Of a DNA stretch of 64,000 nt, positions 62,701 through 64,000 are shown piece by piece. The position numbers were made by a program, and so were the translations under genes. The notes under the pieces were generated by a model. The model did not search any database. It saw only the letters and a program-made list of their open reading frames with translations, and had not been told where the DNA came from. Within the stretch, counting starts at the first letter, position 1; every line of letters starts with the position of its first letter. Origin of the DNA: Brachypodius melanocephalos (lineage: Eukaryota > Chordata > Aves > Passeriformes > Pycnonotidae); assembly GCA_013398615.1 (NCBI GenBank), contig VZSR01003803.1:66767608-66831607 (forward strand), given 5' to 3'.

Positions 62701-64000
62701 CTTTCTCTTATGTGTGCACTATATCTATGACAAGGATCGAGTTGGAAATTACTCCCTGTCTGTGGCAGCTTATATTCCTTAACATAAGCATAAATTAAAG
62801 CCAATGATGCTTTCCCTTTACACCATGCCCAAAGATGCAGTAGCTGACTCCGTGTATCTGTTAGCTGCTCCTGCTCTTACAGGTGGCAGAAGTCAAGGGC
62901 AGCAATCAGCTGAGGCAGCCAGTCCTGCTTGTCATGAGTCAACCCTGAGCTTCACTATAATATTTTTGCTTTTTGTTTTCATAGCTTTTTGTGATGAATA
63001 TCTGTTTATGTTGACCATAGCTGCAGGGTAGAAAGTATTTTATTTTCTTGAAGGTGTGGTAAAGTTTTTTTCTATGATCTATTGTAAAGATAATCTGAAG
63101 AAACTTATTCTTCTTAATTTTCTTACTAGCCCAGCAGAAGAGCTATATTTTGGATCCAAAGAAACTGGAGAGAAAAAATGTTTGATAGTTCTCACAAATG
63201 TCACTAAAAATGTCGTGGCTTTTAAAGTAAGTGTTGTATGTGTGGCCTGGTTTACTAACTGTGTAACTTTTTCTTCTTTTCTGTAAGGGGTAAGAATACT
63301 GTTAAATCCATTTTGCAGACAAAATTTTTTATTGTGTAGCGATATTTGAGGCAGATCAAAGAAATCTGGCTGAATTTATGCCTATGATGTACTACCTCAA
63401 AAGGGCTAATTAGTATTACAAATCTTCAGAGCACTGACAAAAAAAGAGCTAAAGTGGTGGTTAGTTTTTTAGTGAGAGTAATGCTTCTTGAAAAGGTAAA
63501 GCTTGAACATTGAATAGTCATCTTTTTAGAATGCTTCTTTTGAAATATTGGCTGGAAACAAGTTAGTAATGCTCCAAAATGATGTAGATCCATCTGCAAA
63601 TGTCACCATCAAAGGAATTAGTAGTTATATTTGCTTCAGAAATATGGAGTTTACTTGTATATTTTGTGGGTTTTTCCCATCTTTTGCATTATCTGCACAT
63701 TAAAATAACTTAAAGTTTTCATATTTTCATATTTTCATATTTATTACAGCATTTTTTGGCTGGTTTTAAATATGTATGCAAAAGAAAAATAGCAAATGCA
63801 AGAAAACAAGATAAACACAGTTGAGAGGGAGGAAAAGGAATATGCAAGAGTCTTATTATGCCTGCAAAATTATGTATTTCAGAGACATCTAATAGTCAAG
63901 CTTTTGGGGATTTAGTTATTACAGAATGAGAGAAGTTATGAAGCAATCATGGTTTGTGCATGCACTTACTGTATCCTTCATATTTCTTGTTTATAGGTGA
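35763..64000 (+). CDS. MOSPD2: MOSPD2, motile sperm domain-containing protein 2 (5' part; runs off the window)
   Basis: MOSPD2 is a tail-anchored ER protein. Its MSP domain binds FFAT motifs of partners on endosomes, Golgi and mitochondria and so builds membrane contact sites; its CRAL-TRIO domain contacts lipids and lipid droplets. The exons are 35,763-35,771; 35,984-36,050; 45,076-45,231; 46,007-46,093; 47,447-47,601; 49,968-50,028; 51,257-51,295; 52,264-52,388; 57,368-57,538; 59,709-59,821; 63,130-63,226; and from 63,997. They give 1,080 bases (360 codons) with every phase consistent. The CRAL-TRIO domain spans about residues 80-240 (PLTVVFDMAETG, KIVIFEMPW, LPPHMGGT). An acidic linker follows, and MSP begins near residue 325 (ISPAEELYFG, LTNVTKNVVAFK). 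The remaining roughly 160 residues, with the rest of MSP and the transmembrane anchor, lie outside. The start ATCATGG has A at -3 and G at +4. Confidence 0.97.
35984..36050 (+). CDS. MOSPD2: MOSPD2 coding exon 2
   Basis: This exon encodes residues 4-25, including LISETRRRFEAEY, a close match to the family. The acceptor is the tandem TTTCAGCAG; I keep the first AG, so residue 4 is Gln. The donor is CCAG|GTGAGC. Confidence 0.93.
36158..36390 (-). mobile_element. CR1 fragment in MOSPD2 intron 2, next to the CpG island
   Basis: Read on the minus strand it is a CR1 3' end. On the plus strand the words CACAGAATTGACCGGGCAAGG, GATCATCGAGGCCACCCTGTG and TTCTTCCTAATGTCCAACCT appear in the usual order. 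It starts about 110 bases after MOSPD2 exon 2 and has kept several CpG sites. The far border is uncertain. Confidence 0.88.
38145..38258 (+). repeat. T/G-rich low-complexity tract in MOSPD2 intron 2
   Basis: About 115 bases made almost wholly of T and G with long T runs and TTTTG-like units, broken by a short GAGGGGAGGG patch. Confidence 0.85.
40662..41095 (-). mobile_element. CR1 3' fragment in MOSPD2 intron 2
   Basis: Plus-strand words in the usual reverse CR1 order include ATCATGGAATGGGTCAGGTT, GGAAGTTCTTCCTC, CTCTTCTCGAGGCTGAACAG and CTCCACTGGACCTGCTCCAG. The 3' end points to lower coordinates. It is 5'-truncated and diverged. Confidence 0.92.
41387..41402 (+). repeat. A(16) homopolymer run
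   Basis: Direct run of A in MOSPD2 intron 2. No element was recognised beside it. Confidence 0.8.
45076..45231 (+). CDS. MOSPD2: MOSPD2 coding exon 3
   Basis: This exon encodes residues 26-77, with DVERLQQDDKWVENYL and ESFQWRKEY, the N-terminal helical part ahead of the CRAL-TRIO fold. The acceptor is TTTCCTAG and the donor AATG|GTAAGC. The preceding intron is about 9 kb, the longest in the visible gene. Confidence 0.96.
45867..45918 (+). repeat. T/G-rich tract in MOSPD2 intron 3
   Basis: Runs of T separated by GG or GGGG, about 90 bases upstream of exon 4. Confidence 0.8.
46007..46093 (+). CDS. MOSPD2: MOSPD2 coding exon 4
   Basis: This 87-base exon encodes residues 78-106, with LPKWLFENGALFLHGYDKEG, the first strand of CRAL-TRIO. 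The acceptor is TTTTGCAG and the donor TTAT|GTAAGT. Confidence 0.96.
46248..46385 (-). mobile_element. CR1 3'-end fragment in MOSPD2 intron 4
   Basis: The plus-strand words TCATACAATCTACTGAGTTG, GGAAGGGATAC, GATGGAGTCCATCTCC and CTGCACAAGGCA follow the reverse CR1 3' end. It is short and diverged. Confidence 0.7.
46774..46846 (+). repeat. T/G-rich tract with an eight- to nine-G run, MOSPD2 intron 4
   Basis: Alternating long T runs and G runs, with one uninterrupted G run near 46,830-46,837. It has too few regular G runs for a classical quadruplex. Confidence 0.8.
47447..47601 (+). CDS. MOSPD2: MOSPD2 coding exon 5
   Basis: This exon encodes residues 107-158, with LDKKKLVAFWLEHYAKR and KPLTVVFDMAETGISHI, central CRAL-TRIO. 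The acceptor CCCAAG lacks the usual C or T at -3 but keeps a T-rich tract. The donor is ATA|GTAAGT. Confidence 0.96.
49968..50028 (+). CDS. MOSPD2: MOSPD2 coding exon 6
   Basis: This 61-base exon encodes residues 159-178, including DLDFVRFIVNCF and YYP. It follows a long T tract ending ATTTAG. The donor is CTCA|GTAAGT. Confidence 0.96.
51257..51295 (+). CDS. MOSPD2: MOSPD2 coding exon 7 (39-bp small exon)
   Basis: This exon encodes 13 residues around KIVIFEMPWIMN, the core strand of the Sec14-like fold. The acceptor is TTTTCAG and the donor ACG|GTAAGT. Its length is a multiple of three. Confidence 0.95.
52264..52388 (+). CDS. MOSPD2: MOSPD2 coding exon 8
   Basis: This exon encodes residues 192-233, with AAFKIVKGWLGPDAISMLKF and the CRAL-TRIO end LPPHMGGT. 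The acceptor is TTTTATAAAG, preceded by a T-rich stretch. The donor is ACT|GTAAGT. Confidence 0.96.
57368..57538 (+). CDS. MOSPD2: MOSPD2 coding exon 9
   Basis: This 171-base exon, phase 0 at both ends, encodes residues 234-290. It starts with the conserved SYPPLVDDDFQTPLCENGP and turns into an acidic, low-complexity linker rich in Glu and Asp. The acceptor is CTTTCAG and the donor AAG|GTATCT. Confidence 0.96.
59709..59821 (+). CDS. MOSPD2: MOSPD2 coding exon 10
   Basis: This exon encodes residues 291-327: the rest of the charged linker, lysine-rich at its end, then TFKGPLLHI, which leads into the MSP domain. The acceptor is TTTTACTCAG and the donor ATCAG|GTAATA. Confidence 0.95.
63130..63226 (+). 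CDS. MOSPD2: MOSPD2 coding exon 11 (start of the MSP domain)
   Basis: This exon encodes residues 328-360, with PAEELYFGS and CLIVLTNVTKNVVAFK, the first strands of the VAP-like MSP fold. The acceptor is TCTTACTAG and the donor AAA|GTAAGT. Confidence 0.96.
63716..63741 (+). repeat. (TTTTCATA)3 tandem repeat in MOSPD2 intron 11
   Basis: Three successive copies of TTTTCATA are visible, about 255 bases upstream of exon 12. Confidence 0.8.
63997..64000 (+). CDS. MOSPD2: MOSPD2 coding exon 12, first four bases only
   Basis: The acceptor TTTCTTGTTTATAG is followed by GTGA at the window edge. GTG gives Val, as expected after AFK in MSP domains. The rest of the exon is outside. Confidence 0.8.

Overview
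This is vertebrate nuclear DNA, almost certainly from a bird. It carries two multi-exon genes with compact GT-AG introns, CR1 retrotransposon fragments whose 3' ends and coding remnants are of avian type, one avian-type retroviral solo LTR and a single old MIR-like SINE. The LTR type hints at a songbird, but I cannot prove that from one window. I see no bacterial genes, CRISPR array, tRNA or rRNA.

Layout. Positions 1 to about 21,570 are intergenic: AT-rich, with a 5'-truncated CR1 copy (3,590-4,316), a solo LTR (about 13,990-14,385), simple repeats and a few GC-rich blocks, but no gene I can support. Positions 21,846-34,627 on the minus strand hold the complete coding region of FANCB, a Fanconi anaemia core-complex subunit. 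I rebuilt it as eight coding exons joined in frame to 862 codons, plus probable 5' untranslated exons at 35,010-35,060 and ending at 35,300. A CpG-rich block (about 35,300-36,200) forms the shared head-to-head promoter. From 35,763 to the right edge, the plus strand holds the 5' part of MOSPD2. Eleven complete exons and the first four bases of a twelfth are present; they encode 360 residues covering the CRAL-TRIO domain, an acidic linker and the start of the MSP domain. The C-terminal part of MSP and the membrane anchor lie outside.

The FANCB/MOSPD2 head-to-head pair matches the known gene order on human Xp22.2, so the locus appears syntenic and ordinary. The proteins have unrelated jobs (interstrand crosslink repair versus ER membrane contact and lipid handling), and the visible link is the common promoter. 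I found no clear sign of an undescribed system. The most interesting points are small: a 33-bp tandem repeat inside the shared promoter, an in-frame upstream ATG that could extend MOSPD2 by 49 residues, a CAGCAG acceptor in MOSPD2, and an in-frame 45-codon extension in front of FANCB coding exon 6. Exon borders were set by hand from splice signals, reading frame and remembered human family sequence; no alignment was run.
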